From: Methylobacillus glycogenes JCM 2850
GTDB taxonomy: Bacteria; Pseudomonadota; Gammaproteobacteria; Burkholderiales; Methylophilaceae
Reading direction: 5' to 3'
Assembly (NCBI RefSeq): GCF_000617925.1
Contig: NZ_BAMT01000012.1
Coordinates: 1-64,000, forward strand
Length of the DNA: 64,000 nucleotides
A program made the position numbers and the translations under genes. The notes beneath the pieces were generated by a model. The model was given only the letters and a program-made list of their open reading frames with translations. It made no database searches and was not told where the DNA came from. Of this stretch, positions 50,226 through 61,924 are shown piece by piece. Every line of letters begins with the position of its first letter. Within the stretch, counting starts at the first letter, position 1.

Positions 50226-51319
50226 TTACACCTCCACATTACAAGTCTCAGTGAGCCGTGTATTAAACTGCAGACTTTCGATAGCCTTGGTCAATTGCTC
50301 TAGAGAATACTCGCTACAATATACGCGGCCCACGCCACCACCTGAATGGCCCGTCAGAGAGTCATGAATCTCTTCCCCAATTCCTGCTTCCCGGCAGGCA
50401 TCCTTGAATGTATGGCGGAAACTATGAAGCACCTTGGACTTGGCTGTAATGCCAATCTCGGCTCTCATGTAACGACTCCACCATTTGCTCCAATTGCCTG
50501 ATAATTTGCCGTGCTGATCAACTTTCAGGAGCGGGAATAGCTGTCTGTGTTTCTGCGTCTTGCATTCCTCCCAGTAGGTAAGGAAACCGATCTTGATTAA
50601 ATCAGGGTGAAGTGGGATGCGACGCCTAGAGGTATTGGTTTTTACGGCCTTGATATGCTCATCGTCGTCCTCCTCGTTGAGGTCTGTAATATTCAGGTAA
50701 TAGCCATGCTTGGGATCTTGCTTGACGTCATATACCATGAGTTGCGCAAGTTCTTTCAAGCGTGCTCCGGTATACATACCCAAGATTGGCAACCAAATAG
50801 CAACAGCTCCAGCGCCTGCCTTTGGAATGTCGCCATGGTAAATCCCAGAATTAAAGATGCGCTGGAGATCATCCTGGTTAAATGACACGCGGAAGGCTTG
50901 ATTACCTTAGGCTTTGCCACTTTAATGCGCGACGCGGGATTGCTGACAATCTGTTCTCAATCCATGGCCACTTGGAATAAGGCGCTGATCAGGGCGATTT
51001 TCTTTTCCAAAGTGCGGAAGTGCTGGCCCTAAGCTAATAAATGATCACAAAGCTCCATCATCATACCCCGGCGTATCAAGCGAACATCTTTGATGCACTC
51101 CTTTCTGAAGAAGTGCCTCAGCGTTTTGATGAGTACAGGCATGAAAATATCCACGTGTGCTGCATGCTCACGGGCTAGCCGAATTGCCAATCGTCTTATG
51201 CTGGTGTTAAGACTGAACGTCTTGAGGGTGGATGTGCCGTTACCGTAGTGGGCGACGACATCATCAGGGATGCGACCGTGGAAGTAGTAGGTCTTGCCGC
51301 GAAGGCTTGGATGCCTAAT
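50226..51319 (-). pseudogene. Tyrosine integrase of a tRNA-Ser island, degraded
   Basis: Remnant of a site-specific integrase. The N-terminal part reads HPSLRGKTYYFHGRIPDDVV directly after the tRNA 3' end. The catalytic domain (50226-50888) keeps the Arg in GARLKELAQL, HSFRHTF, the His in LTGHSGGG and Tyr in RVYCSEYSLEQL. Between them, QHFRTLEKKIALISALFQVA is open but bounded in the same frame by TAG (51029-51031) and TGA (about 50964), and a lost C near 50894 shifts the frame before VSFNQDDLQRIF. The two in-frame stops are substitutions, so this is true decay. It is not an integron integrase. Confidence 0.85.
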
Positions 51320-51410
51320 TGGCGGAGAGGGAGGGATTCGAACCCTCGATACGCTTTCACGTATGCCTGATTTCGAGTCAGGTACATTCAACCAGCTCTG
51401 CCACCTCTCC
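51320..51410 (-). tRNA. tRNA-Ser (anticodon CGA)
   Basis: 91 bases including encoded CCA. Acceptor GGAGAGG pairs with CCTCTCC; anticodon arm CCTGA-CTCGAAA-TCAGG gives CGA; long variable arm typical of Ser; TPsiC arm GAGGGTTCGAATCCCTC. The integrase remnant starts at its 3' end, marking it as the island insertion site. Confidence 0.97.
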
Positions 51411-51514
51411 GGGGAGGGCGATTATAGCCTAGCGGATGGTGGGAGTAAAACCTTCAGCCTGCAATTGTGGGTTCTACGCGCAATATCTTTAACCCTGCCA
51501 CTAAAGCGCTAAGC

Positions 51515-51919
51515 CTATCTACAGGCATATCTCAGCAAATAATATTCGTTGCTGTTGGGCTTGATCTGGCTGAAATCTTCATAGGCTATCGGCGGTTGCA
51601 TGTGCTCCAGCTTGATGCCTTCATCCAAAGTTAAATAGCTTTTTCTCACGCAATCAAAGGCATAAAGCTGGTATCTGGCTTGATGTTCTGCCTGACGCAT
51701 GACCATGAGGTTTTTCAGCTCGGTAAAGCTGTGCTCATGTTTGGCGTAATACAAGGCGCTAGCGTCGCTGGGGACATCTACAAATTCAAAGCCGGGTGGA
51801 ATTTCGCTGATGTAGTAGCTGAGGTCACGCAGCACCACGATGACTAGCACGGCCGCCGCGAGCAGGCCGCCAAACCATAACCCTTTGGTTCTCTTTGATA
51901 GTTTGCGTTTGAATGGCAT
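51515..51919 (-). CDS. Hypothetical protein with one membrane helix
   Basis: About 134 residues from the ATG at 51919 (MPFKRKLSKRTKG). Basic N-terminus, one helix (about 14-31, LWFGGLLAAAVLVIVVL), then a soluble region with Tyr-rich segments (ALYYAKHEHSF, NEYYLLRYACR). No family recognised. It lies outside the island, beyond the tRNA. Confidence 0.7.
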   Translation of the reverse strand: MPFKRKLSKRTKGLWFGGLLAAAVLVIVVLRDLSYYISEIPPGFEFVDVPSDASALYYAKHEHSFTELKNLMVMRQAEHQARYQLYAFDCVRKSYLTLDEGIKLEHMQPPIAYEDFSQIKPNSNEYYLLRYACR

Positions 51920-51934
51920 GGTGCTGGCCTGCAA

Positions 51935-52292
51935 GTGGTGAGGGTGGCAACCCCGTGTGAGGTAGCTGCTGTTCAGTGTACTACCAATAAGTTGTTTATA
52001 TAAAACATGATGTTAATGCTGTGCTTGTGCTTGGCTTTAATGTGCGGATTTTTGCCAGCACATTTCATTTTTAAACTAAATACAGCGCTTGCTATTTAAC
52101 TCAGCACTTGGCTGCTTAGGCTGTGGCTTGCCTGGCAATCCTCTAGTGACATGCATGCATGATTAAAACGCTGTGCAGGCCTGGCTTGGCAATAAGGCCG
52201 CTAGCTGGCAGATGCTATACTCCAGCTTCTTTTTGGCGGCTGCCTGCTGGCGCTGCCTGGCTTAATTAATTGGTGATTGGTTGTTATAGCTT
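51935..52292. other. Divergent intergenic region
   Basis: About 360 AT-rich bases between the hypothetical gene and yegD. Promoters for both are expected here; no gene or clear motif seen. Confidence 0.4.
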
Positions 52293-53561
52293 ATGGTGTG
52301 TGGCATTGATTACGGGACGTCGAATTCTTCTATCGGCATGGTACAAAACGGCAAAGTAGTGCAAGCGGAGCTGGAGCATGGTAGTCATTATCTGCCATCT
52401 GCCATTTACCGCGCATTTACTGAGCGCGAGCTTAATGAAGATGTGGAATCGCTCACCATACGTCAGCAGTTGGGTAATGCGCAGGGGCTGGTGTATGGTA
52501 CTGAGGCGATAGAGGCTTATGTGCGCCACCCCGGCGATGGGCTGTTTATGAAGTCACCCAAGGTGTTTCTGGGCAGTGATCTCAATAAAGATCAGCTGGA
52601 TTTCTTTGAGATCATCATCGCCCGCATGATGACGCATATTCTTGAGCGTGGCCGTGAGTTTTTTGGCGCGGATTTACGCCAGGCGGTGGTCGGCAGGCCT
52701 ATCCGTTATCACGGTATTCATGGTGAAAAAGGTGACCAGCAGGCTTTGGCTATCATGCGCAAGGCAGCTAGCGATGCTGGGCTGGATGAAGTGGTGTTTA
52801 TGTATGAGCCACTGGCGGCGGCGTTGGATTATGAGCAGACCCTGAGTGAGGATGAGGTATTGCTGGTAGTAGACGTAGGTGGCGGCACTACGGATTGCTC
52901 AGTAGTGAAGGTGGGGCCGTCGTATATGGCCAAGCGTGAGCGCTCTGATGATTTGCTGGCTTATTCCGGCAACCGCATAGGCGGGGTGGATATGGATATC
53001 AACCTGGGCTGGCACAGCATTATGCCCTGGTTTGGCCGCGGCACGGATGAGCTGCACAACAAGGCTTTTGACGCTATCTCCGTGAATAGCATTCCCAGCC
53101 AGCAGGCGTTTTATTCACGCTTTGAAATGCCTGTGCATGGCAAGGCCGATGAAACCCGTGAGCGCTTGTATCAGGTCTGGCAGAACAAGCTCAGCAGTTA
53201 TCTGGTGCGCAGTGCCGAGCTGGCAAAAATTGCCTTGTCCGATGCCGAGCAGCATCAGATCAACCTCGACTATATCGAGCCAGAAGTGCAGTTGGCGGTA
53301 ACTCGGGAAGATTTCCGCTTGGCAATTGAACGTTCAACTGAAAAAATCCGTCAAGTGATTGAAGACGCACGTCAGGCCAGCGATGCCCATATCGACAAGA
53401 TTTACCTGACTGGCGGTTCTGCGGTGTCACCCGTGATTCAACAGGTCATACGTAATGTGGTAGGCGGCGGGGTGCCTTTTGTCTCGGGCAATATGCATGG
53501 CAGTGTGGCTTGTGGTTTGAGTACGTTTGCCAACCGCCATTTTTCGGGGATTTCCAACTAA
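52293..53561 (+). CDS. yegD: YegD-type Hsp70 family chaperone
   Basis: A 422-residue protein of the Hsp70/actin ATPase family, shorter than DnaK and lacking the peptide-binding domain. Phosphate 1 GIDYGTSNSSIG, connect 1 VGRPIRYHG, phosphate 2 VVDVGGGTTDCSV, adenosine loop YLTGGSAVSPVIQ. Length and motif order match YegD. Client unknown. Probably single-gene transcription unit. Confidence 0.92.
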   Translation: MVCGIDYGTSNSSIGMVQNGKVVQAELEHGSHYLPSAIYRAFTERELNEDVESLTIRQQLGNAQGLVYGTEAIEAYVRHPGDGLFMKSPKVFLGSDLNKDQLDFFEIIIARMMTHILERGREFFGADLRQAVVGRPIRYHGIHGEKGDQQALAIMRKAASDAGLDEVVFMYEPLAAALDYEQTLSEDEVLLVVDVGGGTTDCSVVKVGPSYMAKRERSDDLLAYSGNRIGGVDMDINLGWHSIMPWFGRGTDELHNKAFDAISVNSIPSQQAFYSRFEMPVHGKADETRERLYQVWQNKLSSYLVRSAELAKIALSDAEQHQINLDYIEPEVQLAVTREDFRLAIERSTEKIRQVIEDARQASDAHIDKIYLTGGSAVSPVIQQVIRNVVGGGVPFVSGNMHGSVACGLSTFANRHFSGISN

Positions 53562-53976
53562 AGTTATTGTGTTTTTCGCCGAAGAAGATAAGGTATCATT
53601 ATTTTCATTTTTCGGACTGCGATTGTAAGCAAGTTAATTCACAGCTAAACCATGGCTAGAACCATGACTGATTAATAGCCTGGTTTTGTCGATCATGGGT
53701 GTGCTGGGGTTACCCAGCATGTATTTCTTGGGATTTTTCAATCCGTGATTGCGTCAGGTCATCATTCTGACATGGTGTGCATGTAGTTATGCTGATTCAT
53801 CCTGCCGCCGGGCAGGGTAGCCTGGCTTGAGGTCAGGTGATTGCTGCAATTGAGGTTGGAGGTGTATGTGGGTTGGACTCGTACCTATGCATTGATGGTC
53901 AAGAACAAATGATGGCCGGGATAAGCAGCAACATTTTCCAGGTTGTTTCATAACAAGTACCAAAACGAAAGTGCTT
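53562..53976. other. Intergenic region before the hybrid kinase
   Basis: About 415 bases without a supported gene; presumed promoter of the kinase at 53977. No clear motif found. Confidence 0.4.
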
Positions 53977-56900
53977 ATGGGAAAGAGAAGGCATAGCTGG
54001 ATACTCGCTTTGTCCGTGTTCATCTTCGGGATGGCCGTGACAGGAGTGATTGCTCGTACCCAGTTCTACAACACTGCCTTGCAATCCCGCCAGCTTGAGC
54101 TGGTCAATACGGCTGCGCAAGAGCTGCACCACAGCATTCAATCCGAGATTCAGCATGCAGTTGATCTGGTACAAACCACCGCCTGGCTGTTCAACGCCAG
54201 CCAAAGTGTTAATCGTGCCGAGTTCAGGGAGTTTGCCTCCCACGCCATCAGCAACAGCCTGTTATTGCGCGAGCTGCAATGGCGTCCTCGCGTCCTTGCT
54301 GGGGATGTAGGTAAATTTATCGAGCGGCACGTCAGGATGGCCTGACAGAGTTTGCCTTGCTGGAGCAAGACCCTAGCTCGGGCAAATACATTCCCGTCCA
54401 GCCCAGGGCGGAATACTTCCCGGTTTTTTACAGCGACATGGATAGCCATGATGCCGTTAATCCTTCCCTGCTGGGGGTAGATACCGCTGCAACCTCCCCG
54501 GAGTTAACCGCGCTGGAGCAGGGCATTAGCGAAGGGTTGAGCGTGATTGTCACCATGGCAGATGCGCACCAGGTGCTGGTGCAGGTGCCAGTATTTGAGC
54601 GTGGCGCACCGCGCCATGACCGCCAGCACCTCAAGGGCTTTATCTCAGGCCGTGTGGCCATTCATACCCTGCAGCATGAAATAGAGCAAAAGGCGGAAAA
54701 GCTTGATGTAGATATCTTTTTGCTGGATAGCGAGCAGATGATACAGCCCATACTCCGCTCCATAGATGAACAGGGCGATCTCAAAAACCTTGATCTTCAT
54801 CACGCCTATGTGCTGGATAATTTTGATATTAACCTGCCGTTTTCATTGGCCAATTTTGACGGCCAGTTGATTGTGCATCCGCGCCCGGCGCTGATGTTCA
54901 ATCATGCCGGGCGCATGCTGACTATTGTGGGTGCCGGGCTGGCAATTTCATTATTGCTGGCCTTGCTGCTGTACCGCATGCTGGGTGAGCAGCGCGAGGT
55001 GAAATTATCACAGGAGCGTTTGGATAATCTGACCGCCAACTTGCCCATAGGCGTATTCCAGATTCATGCGGGTAGCGATAGCCCTGCGCACTTCAGCTTT
55101 GTGAATGCGGGTGCCACCGAACTGCTGGGCGTTTCAGAGGACGTCATTCTTGAGCAATGGCAAAACGCCTTTATGCATTTGCTGCCAGAGGACAAAAACC
55201 ATCTGCTCAAGGTGTTGCGTCAGGCCAAGGAAAAGCAGGTGCTGTGGGAAGGTGAATTCCGCCTGCAGCATCACGATGGCATACGCTGGCTGCATGCGCG
55301 TGCCGTGCCCAGACGTACCTTCACTGGCCAGGTGGTATACAACGGCTACATTGAGGATATCACCGAGCGTAAACGCATAGATCTGGAAACCCAGGCGCAA
55401 AGCCTTTTCCTGCAGCAGTTGATTGATACCATCCCCAGCCCCTTGTTCTTCAAGGGCGCGGATAGCCGCTTCCTCGGTTGTAACCGGGCTTATGAGCAGG
55501 AGTTTGGGGTCAAGCGCGACCATATAGTCGGCAAAAAGGTGCTGGAGCTGGAATACCTGCCCCATGATGACAGGCTGGCCTATCAAGAAGAAGACGAGCA
55601 TGTGATTGCCACCGGGGCCACCATACACAAGGCCCTATCCATGGAGTTTGCCGATGGCAAGATGCACCAGGTCTTGTACTGGGTGAGTGGCTTCAAGCTG
55701 GCCGATGGCTCCCCTGGCGGCATGGTGGGGTCCATTGTCGATATCACCGCACAGCGTGAGGCACAACAGGCGCTCAGCGTGGCGATAGATCAGCAAAAAG
55801 CGCTATTGGATTCCGCCCCATTGGGCATTATCGAATTACGTAACCGCGTGGTGGTGCAATGCAATCGCAAGTTTGAGCGCATGCTGGGCTATAGCGCTGG
55901 TGAACTGATAGGCCTGCCTACGCGCAGGTGGTTTAGTACTGATGAATCTCACGCCGCAGTTGGTGCGCTGGGTTATGAAGTCTTGCGTCGCGGTGAAACC
56001 TATACCGATGAACACCAATTCACGCGCAAAGACGGCAGCAAGTTCTGGTGCCGTATCTTTGGTCATGCCGTGGTGGTGGGAGACCCCGAGAGCCATAGCG
56101 TCTGGCAATTTGAGGACATTACCGATAAACGCATGGTAGAAGAGCAGTTGCGTCAGGCCAGGGATACCGCAGAAGAAGCGACCCTGGCCAAGTCCATGTT
56201 CCTCGCCAATATGAGCCATGAAATCCGCACGCCTATGAATGCCGTGATTGGTCTCGCGCATCTGGCACTCAAGACTGATCTCAATCCCAAGCAGCGCGAT
56301 TACCTCACCAAGATACACTCCGCAGGCATTTCGCTGCTCTCAGTCATCAACGATATTCTTGATTTCAGCAAGATAGAACCCGGGCGCATGGATCTCGAGT
56401 CCATCGAGTTTTCGCTGGACCAAGTGCTGAGCAGCGTCACCAATACCCTCGCGCACAATGCCAGCGATGCCGGGCTGGAACTGCTGTTTGATGTCGGTGA
56501 TGAGGTGCCTAGCAATCTGGTGGGGGACCCCCTGCGCCTGGGGCAGATATTGCTCAATCTGGTCAGCAATGCCATCAAGTTCACCACCGAAGGCCAGATT
56601 ATCATTCGTTGCCAGGTGCTGGATCACAACGGTGAGCAGGTCAAACTGCAGTTCTATGTCATCGATTCCGGCATCGGCATGGATGAAGAGACCTCACAAC
56701 GCCTATTCCAGCCCTTTACCCAGGCGGATGGCTCCACCACACGCAAATATGGCGGCACCGGGCTGGGGCTGACCATCTGCAAGCGCCTGGTGGGACTGAT
56801 GCAGGGAGATATCTGGGTTACCAGCGTCATAGGCAAGGGGTCTACCTTTACCTTCACCGCCTGGTTCGGCACTGGCCATCCAACCCGGCCTTATGTCTTG

Positions 56901-58375
56901 ATTGAGGAGTTGAATGATCTGCATGTGCTGATTGTGGATGACAATGCCGCCGCACGCAGCATACTCACCGGACAGCTAGGCTTCCTGCCGTTCAAGCTCA
57001 GTTATGCCGAATCAGGCACCGAAGCCGTCACCACGGTCAGGGCCATGCAACATGTATTGCCCGTAGATTTGGTACTGATGGACTGGAAAATGCCAGGCTG
57101 AGTGGTATTGATGCAGCCAGGCTGATCAAGCAGGACAGCCATTTAGAGCATGTGCCTGCCATCATCATGGTGACCGCCTATGGTAAGGATGAAGTCAGGC
57201 GTGATTGCGAAGACCTGAAACTGGAAGGCTTCCTGGTCAAGCCCGTCAGCCAGTCCACGCTGATTGATACCCTGGTTGGGTTATATAGCCAGACGGTAAA
57301 AGAGGGCACGTTTATCCCTCCCACTGTCAGTTATGACTTGAGTGGTATGCGGCTATTGGTGGTGGAAGATAACGAAATCAATCAGCAGATTGCCAGCGAG
57401 TTGCTGCAATCAGTGGGCGCTGTGGTCGAGATTGCTGAAAACGGGCAGGTAGCCCTGGATAAGCTGCATGCCAGCCCTGCGAGCTATGACGTGGTGTTGA
57501 TGGATTTGCAGATGCCAGTAATGGATGGCTATGAGGCCACACGGTTGATTCGCAGTGAAACGCGCTTTGATGCCTTGCCCGTGATTGCCATGACCGCCCA
57601 TGCCACGGTGGAAGAGCGGCAGAAATGCCTGGAGCTGGGCATGTCCGCCCATGTCACCAAGCCTATAGACCCCGACATGCTGTATCAATCCCTGGTGTGT
57701 CTGCATGCGCAGCATCAGCAAACCAAGGACGCTGAAGTGCTGGAAGCAACTGGAGGATATGCCGTGCTGGAGATTGAGGGATTCAACGTGGCCGAGGCCC
57801 TGCGCCGGGTGGCGGGTAATCAGGATTTATATACACGCCTATTGAAGCAGTTTTCAGCCAGCCAAAAAGAGGCGGCACAGGAAATCCGCATGGCCCTACA
57901 TGAGCAACGCCTGGATGATGCCATCCGCTTGGCGCATACCACCAAGGGCGTGGCAGGCAATCTGGGTGCTCAAGCCCTGGCAGGCAGCGCTGCCGGGCTG
58001 GAGCTGGCGCTGAAGGAAAATAGCGGTGTGGAGATTGCGCTGCAGGTGTTTGAATCCCAGTTGGATGAGGCTATCTCGGCAGTAAGCCTTAGCCTCAGCC
58101 AACAGCAGGAGTTGCACCAACATCAGGGCGCGACAGTGGATGCCAGCGCTGCCTTGAGGTCAGCTGAAGATAATGCCGCCTTGCTGCAAAAATTGCAGCA
58201 GTATCTGGAAAATCGTGATGCCGATGTGCAGGATTTTCTGATCAGGGAAACCCAGGGCCTGCGCGCCAGCTTGACCAGCATGTCTTATGACAGATTGACC
58301 ATGCTGGTGAATGTGTATGACTTTGATGAAGCATTGCAGTTGCTCAAGCCTTTCTTGAGTAAATCACCCCATTAG
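53977..58375 (+). CDS. Giant hybrid sensor kinase CHASE-PAS-HK-REC-REC-HPt (two frameshifts)
   Basis: About 1467 residues restored. Membrane helix (about 8-27), periplasmic CHASE-like sensor (about 40-290), helix (about 310-330), three PAS-type domains (about 340-720, one containing RAVPRRTFTGQVVYNGYIED), H-box FLANMSHEIRTPMNAVIGL, N-box LLNLVSNAIKFT, GGTGLGLTICKRL, receivers LIVDDNAAARS with LVLMDWKMPG and LVVEDNEINQQ with VVLMDLQMPVMDG, and an HPt domain with LAHTTKGVAGNLG. Break 1 near 54329 lost one G (ARQDGLTEFALLEQD); break 2 near 57100 lost one C (MPGLSGIDAARL). An HD-GYP regulator follows after nine bases. Confidence 0.92.
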
Positions 58376-58384
58376 AACAGCAGG

Positions 58385-59486
58385 ATGACGACCATGAGCG
58401 ATCTGCCGGATAGCAGCAATAAACAAACCATACTTGTCATTGATGACGCCCCGGAAAACCTGGCAGTGATCAATGCCCTGCTGCGCGAGTTCTACCATGT
58501 CAAGGTCACGACCAAGGGCGTAGATGGTTTACGGGTAGCGCAATCGCTACCGCAGCCAGACTTGATTCTGCTGGATATCATGATGCCGGATGTGGATGGC
58601 TATGAAGTCTGTCGCCAGCTCAAGGCCAACCCGGTCACCGAGAATATTCCGGTGATTTTTCTCACCGCCAAGATTCATATGGAAGACGAGCAACATGGCT
58701 TTGATGTGGGGGCCGTGGATTACATCGTCAAACCTATCAGCCCGCCGATAGTGCTGGCGCGGATACAGACGCATTTATTCCTTAATGACCAACGGCGTTT
58801 TCTTGAATATCAGGTGGAGCAGCGCACGCGTGAGATTGCGCTGATTCAGGATGTCACCATTTTTGCGCTGGCGTCATTGGCGGAAACCCGCGACAACGAA
58901 ACCGGCAACCATATCCGCCGCACCCAGGGCTATGTGCGCCTGTTGGCGGAAAAGCTGCGTGAAAAGCCCAAGTACACCTCCATGCTGACGCCCATGGTGA
59001 TTGAGATGCTGTATAAATCCGCACCGCTGCATGATATAGGCAAGGTGGGGATACCTGACCGCATCTTGCTCAAGCCCGGCCCCTTGAGCCGAGATGAATA
59101 TGAAGTGATGAAAACTCACGCCCAGTTAGGCGCCAATGCTTGATAGAGGCGGAAAAGCTCATAGGCCGCAAAAATAATTTCCTGCAATATGCGCGCGAAA
59201 TTGCCATGTGGCATCACGAGCACTGGGATGGCTCGGGTTATCCTGATGGCCTCAAGGGCGACAATATCCCGCTCTCTGCCCGCTTGATGCGATTGCCGAT
59301 GTCTACGATGCCTTGATCAGCGAACGCGTCTATAAAGGCGCGATAGACCACAACGTGGCGATAGAGATCATTATCTCTGGCCGTGGCACGCATTTTGACC
59401 CGGACATGATAGATGCGTTTATCAGCATCAGTGACCAGTTCCAGCGCGTGGCCGAGCAATACAACGATAGGCAACAAAACACTTGA
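58385..59486 (+). CDS. Response regulator with HD-GYP c-di-GMP phosphodiesterase (two frameshifts)
   Basis: About 367 residues. Receiver domain with [10 protein letters not shown], phospho-acceptor D in [13 protein letters not shown] and K in [13 protein letters not shown] domain: [52 protein letters not shown]. Break 1 near 59139 lost one C (restores [11 protein letters not shown]), break 2 near 59286 lost one G (restores [13 protein letters not shown]). The motifs needed for hydrolysis are intact. It is probably the output of the hybrid kinase, linking its signal to cyclic di-GMP. Start may be the second ATG at 58394. Confidence 0.9.
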
Positions 59487-59540
59487 GAGTCTGCACGAGG
59501 TGGGCAGGCGCTAGTGCATATTGCTGCAAACTGCGGACGG

Positions 59541-59572
59541 AAAAAAAGGATTGCCCAGGCAATCCTTTTTTT
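59541..59572. terminator. Bidirectional rho-independent terminator
   Basis: AAGGATTGCC and GGCAATCCTT pair with flanking runs of A and T on each side. It serves the HD-GYP gene and the convergent ybiT gene. Confidence 0.9.
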
Positions 59573-59607
59573 AATGGCAGCAGCGCAAGACTGCCGCTGA
59601 GTCAGGC

Positions 59608-61203
59608 TTAATCTACACCCTGGCTAGCCAGATAGTCTTCGTAGTTGCCGCTGAAGTCTACAATGCCATCAGCCTTGATTTCGATAATACGCGTGGCCAG
59701 TGAGCTGACAAACTCACGGTCATGGCTGACGAAGATCAAAGTGCCTTTGTATTTATCCAGCGCAGTATTGAGCGCTTCGATGGATTCCATGTCCATATGG
59801 TTGGTGGGCTCATCCATCAGCAACACATTGGTACGTGCCAGCATCAGCTTGCCGTACAACATGCGGCCTTTCTCGCCACCAGACAGCACCTTGACCGATT
59901 TCTTGGTGTCTTCACCGGAGAACAGCAGTCTGCCCAGCATGCTGCGCACGGATTGATCATCGTCACCAGGCTGGGTGTGTAGCGTCATCCACTCGAAGAG
60001 TTCTTCGCCATTGTCAAACTCGTATTCGTGATCCTGCGCGTAGTAACCAATCTTGGCTTTTTCTGCCCATTTCACATTGCCGTGGTTGGCTTGCAATTGG
60101 CCCGCGATGGTACGCAGCAGCGTGGTTTTGCCTATGCCGTTTTCACCAATGATGGCAATGCGTTCACCAGCCTCGACCATGAGGTTGAGGTTGTTGAACA
60201 GCGGCTTGTCGTAACCGTGGCTGAGATTTTCCACTTCCACTGCCTGACGGTGCAGCTTTTCCCTGTCGTCATATTCAAAGCGGATGAAGGGATATTGACG
60301 GCTGGAGGGCTTGAATTCCTCAATCTTGATCTTGTCTATCATCTTCAGACGGCTGGTGGCCTGCTTGGCCTTGGATTTGTTGGCCGAGAAGCGACGCACG
60401 AAATCCTGTAGCTCAGCCACTTTTTCCTTGGCACGGGCATTATCCTTGGCAGACTGGGCACGGGCAGCGGTAGAGGCTTCCATGTAGTCGTCGTAATTGC
60501 CTGGATAGACCTTGAGCGTGCCGTAATCCATATCGCAGGTATGCGTACACACTTGGTTCAGGAAGTGTCTATCGTGCGAGATGATGATCATGGTGCAGTC
60601 ACGATTATTCAGCACATCTTCCAGCCAACGGATGGTGTTGATATCCAGGTTGTTGGTCGGTTCATCCAGCAGCAGCACATCCGGGTTGGCAAACAGCGCT
60701 TGAGCCAGCAGCACGCGCAGCTTCCAGCCTGGGGCTACCGCACTCATGAGGCCATTGTGCTGCTCGGTAGGGATGCCCACACCCAGCAGCAACTCACCAG
60801 CACGCGCTTCGGCGGTGTAGCCGTCATATTCGGCAAACACGGTTTCCAGTTCGGCGGCCTTCATGTAGTCGTCTTCGGTGGCTTCCATGTTCATGTAGAT
60901 GGCGTTTTTTTCCACATTCGCCTTCCACATTTCTTCATGACCCATCATCACCACATCCAGCACGCGCTGGTCTTCATAGGCAAACTGATCCTGACGCAGG
61001 AAAGCCATGCGTTCGTTGGAGTCCAGCGCGACATTGCCCGCAGAAGGCTCCAGCACGCCAGCGAGGATTTTCATGAAAGTGGATTTGCCACAGCCGTTGG
61101 CACCAATCAGGCCGTAGCGATTGCCGTCACCGAACTTGACCGAGATGTTCTCGAACAAGGGCTTGGCGCCAAACTGCATGGTGATATTGTTTGCGATTAA
61201 CAC
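59608..61203 (-). CDS. ybiT: ABC-F family ATPase, YbiT type
   Basis: A 531-residue soluble ABC-F protein. Domain 1 [36 protein letters not shown]; domain 2 [30 protein letters not shown]. Linker rich in Lys and Ala (about 245-285). Length and degenerate first signature (APGWKLR) match YbiT. GTG start with AGGAAT upstream. A ribosome-associated role is known for relatives. Confidence 0.93.
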   Translation of the reverse strand: MLIANNITMQFGAKPLFENISVKFGDGNRYGLIGANGCGKSTFMKILAGVLEPSAGNVALDSNERMAFLRQDQFAYEDQRVLDVVMMGHEEMWKANVEKNAIYMNMEATEDDYMKAAELETVFAEYDGYTAEARAGELLLGVGIPTEQHNGLMSAVAPGWKLRVLLAQALFANPDVLLLDEPTNNLDINTIRWLEDVLNNRDCTMIIISHDRHFLNQVCTHTCDMDYGTLKVYPGNYDDYMEASTAARAQSAKDNARAKEKVAELQDFVRRFSANKSKAKQATSRLKMIDKIKIEEFKPSSRQYPFIRFEYDDREKLHRQAVEVENLSHGYDKPLFNNLNLMVEAGERIAIIGENGIGKTTLLRTIAGQLQANHGNVKWAEKAKIGYYAQDHEYEFDNGEELFEWMTLHTQPGDDDQSVRSMLGRLLFSGEDTKKSVKVLSGGEKGRMLYGKLMLARTNVLLMDEPTNHMDMESIEALNTALDKYKGTLIFVSHDREFVSSLATRIIEIKADGIVDFSGNYEDYLASQGVD

Positions 61204-61307
61204 GTCTTTTGTATTCCTAAAGTAAAACTGGCTGAATAACTAAAGTTAATTAGATAAGAAAAACCAGTCAGATAAGTAAAACCAGTTGAATCAATGATGT
61301 CAGTAAC

Positions 61308-61912
61308 TTACTTGAATTTGTCGCGTATCACTACCTCGTCCAGCGCCAATTGGCCACCGCGGGGGTTGGCAGGGCGCAAGGGCTTGCCTATGGCCACAAA
61401 CATGGCTGGGGTGTGATCTGCAGGCAGGTTGAGCAGTTTGGCCACTGCGTCAAAATGAAAACCATCCATAGGGCAGGAGTCATAGCCCAATGCTTGGCAG
61501 ACAGCATCAAGGTAGTAGCTGCCATGCCGCAGGAGCGCATGGCTTCATCGCGCTGTACTTGCTCCTTGCCGCCGTAGTAACCAGCAATGGCATTCACCAG
61601 ATAATCGCGCACTGCAGGCTCTGCGTTACGCCAGTAGCGATTAGGTTCTTTCTCCCAGGCCTTGAGGTCGGCGGTTAGCACCACCAGTAGTGAGGCATCG
61701 GTGACCTGAGCCTGGTTCCAGCTTGCGGCGCGCACTTGCTCACGCAGTGCCGGGTCTTGCACCAGCACAAAGCGCCAGTTCTGGATGTTAAAAGCGGTAG
61801 GGGAGAGCACAGCCAGCGACATGAGTTGCTGGATTTCCTCTTCCGACATGCGGTGCGCTGGGTCAAAGGCCTTGACCGAGCGGCGGCTTTCTATGGCATC
61901 AATTACATTCAT
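61308..61912 (-). CDS. Nitroreductase family protein (frameshifted)
   Basis: About 201 residues restored; FMN-dependent NAD(P)H oxidoreductase. Opening IESRRSVKAFDPAHRMSEEE, then LAVLSPTAFNIQNWRFVLV. The frame breaks near 61495: one G missing (GCCAAGGCATTGGG); restored it reads AKALGYDSCPMDGFHFDAV and ends VVIRDKFK. It follows the GreB-type gene by 12 bases, a likely operon. Substrate unknown. Confidence 0.88.
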
Positions 61913-61924
61913 ATAACAGCTTTC

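Noticed and set aside
50226-50888. Integron integrase (IntI) next to the attC sites
   Set aside because: The catalytic domain and N-terminal remnant look like phage/island integrases inserted at a tRNA; the IntI-specific extra helix is not seen.
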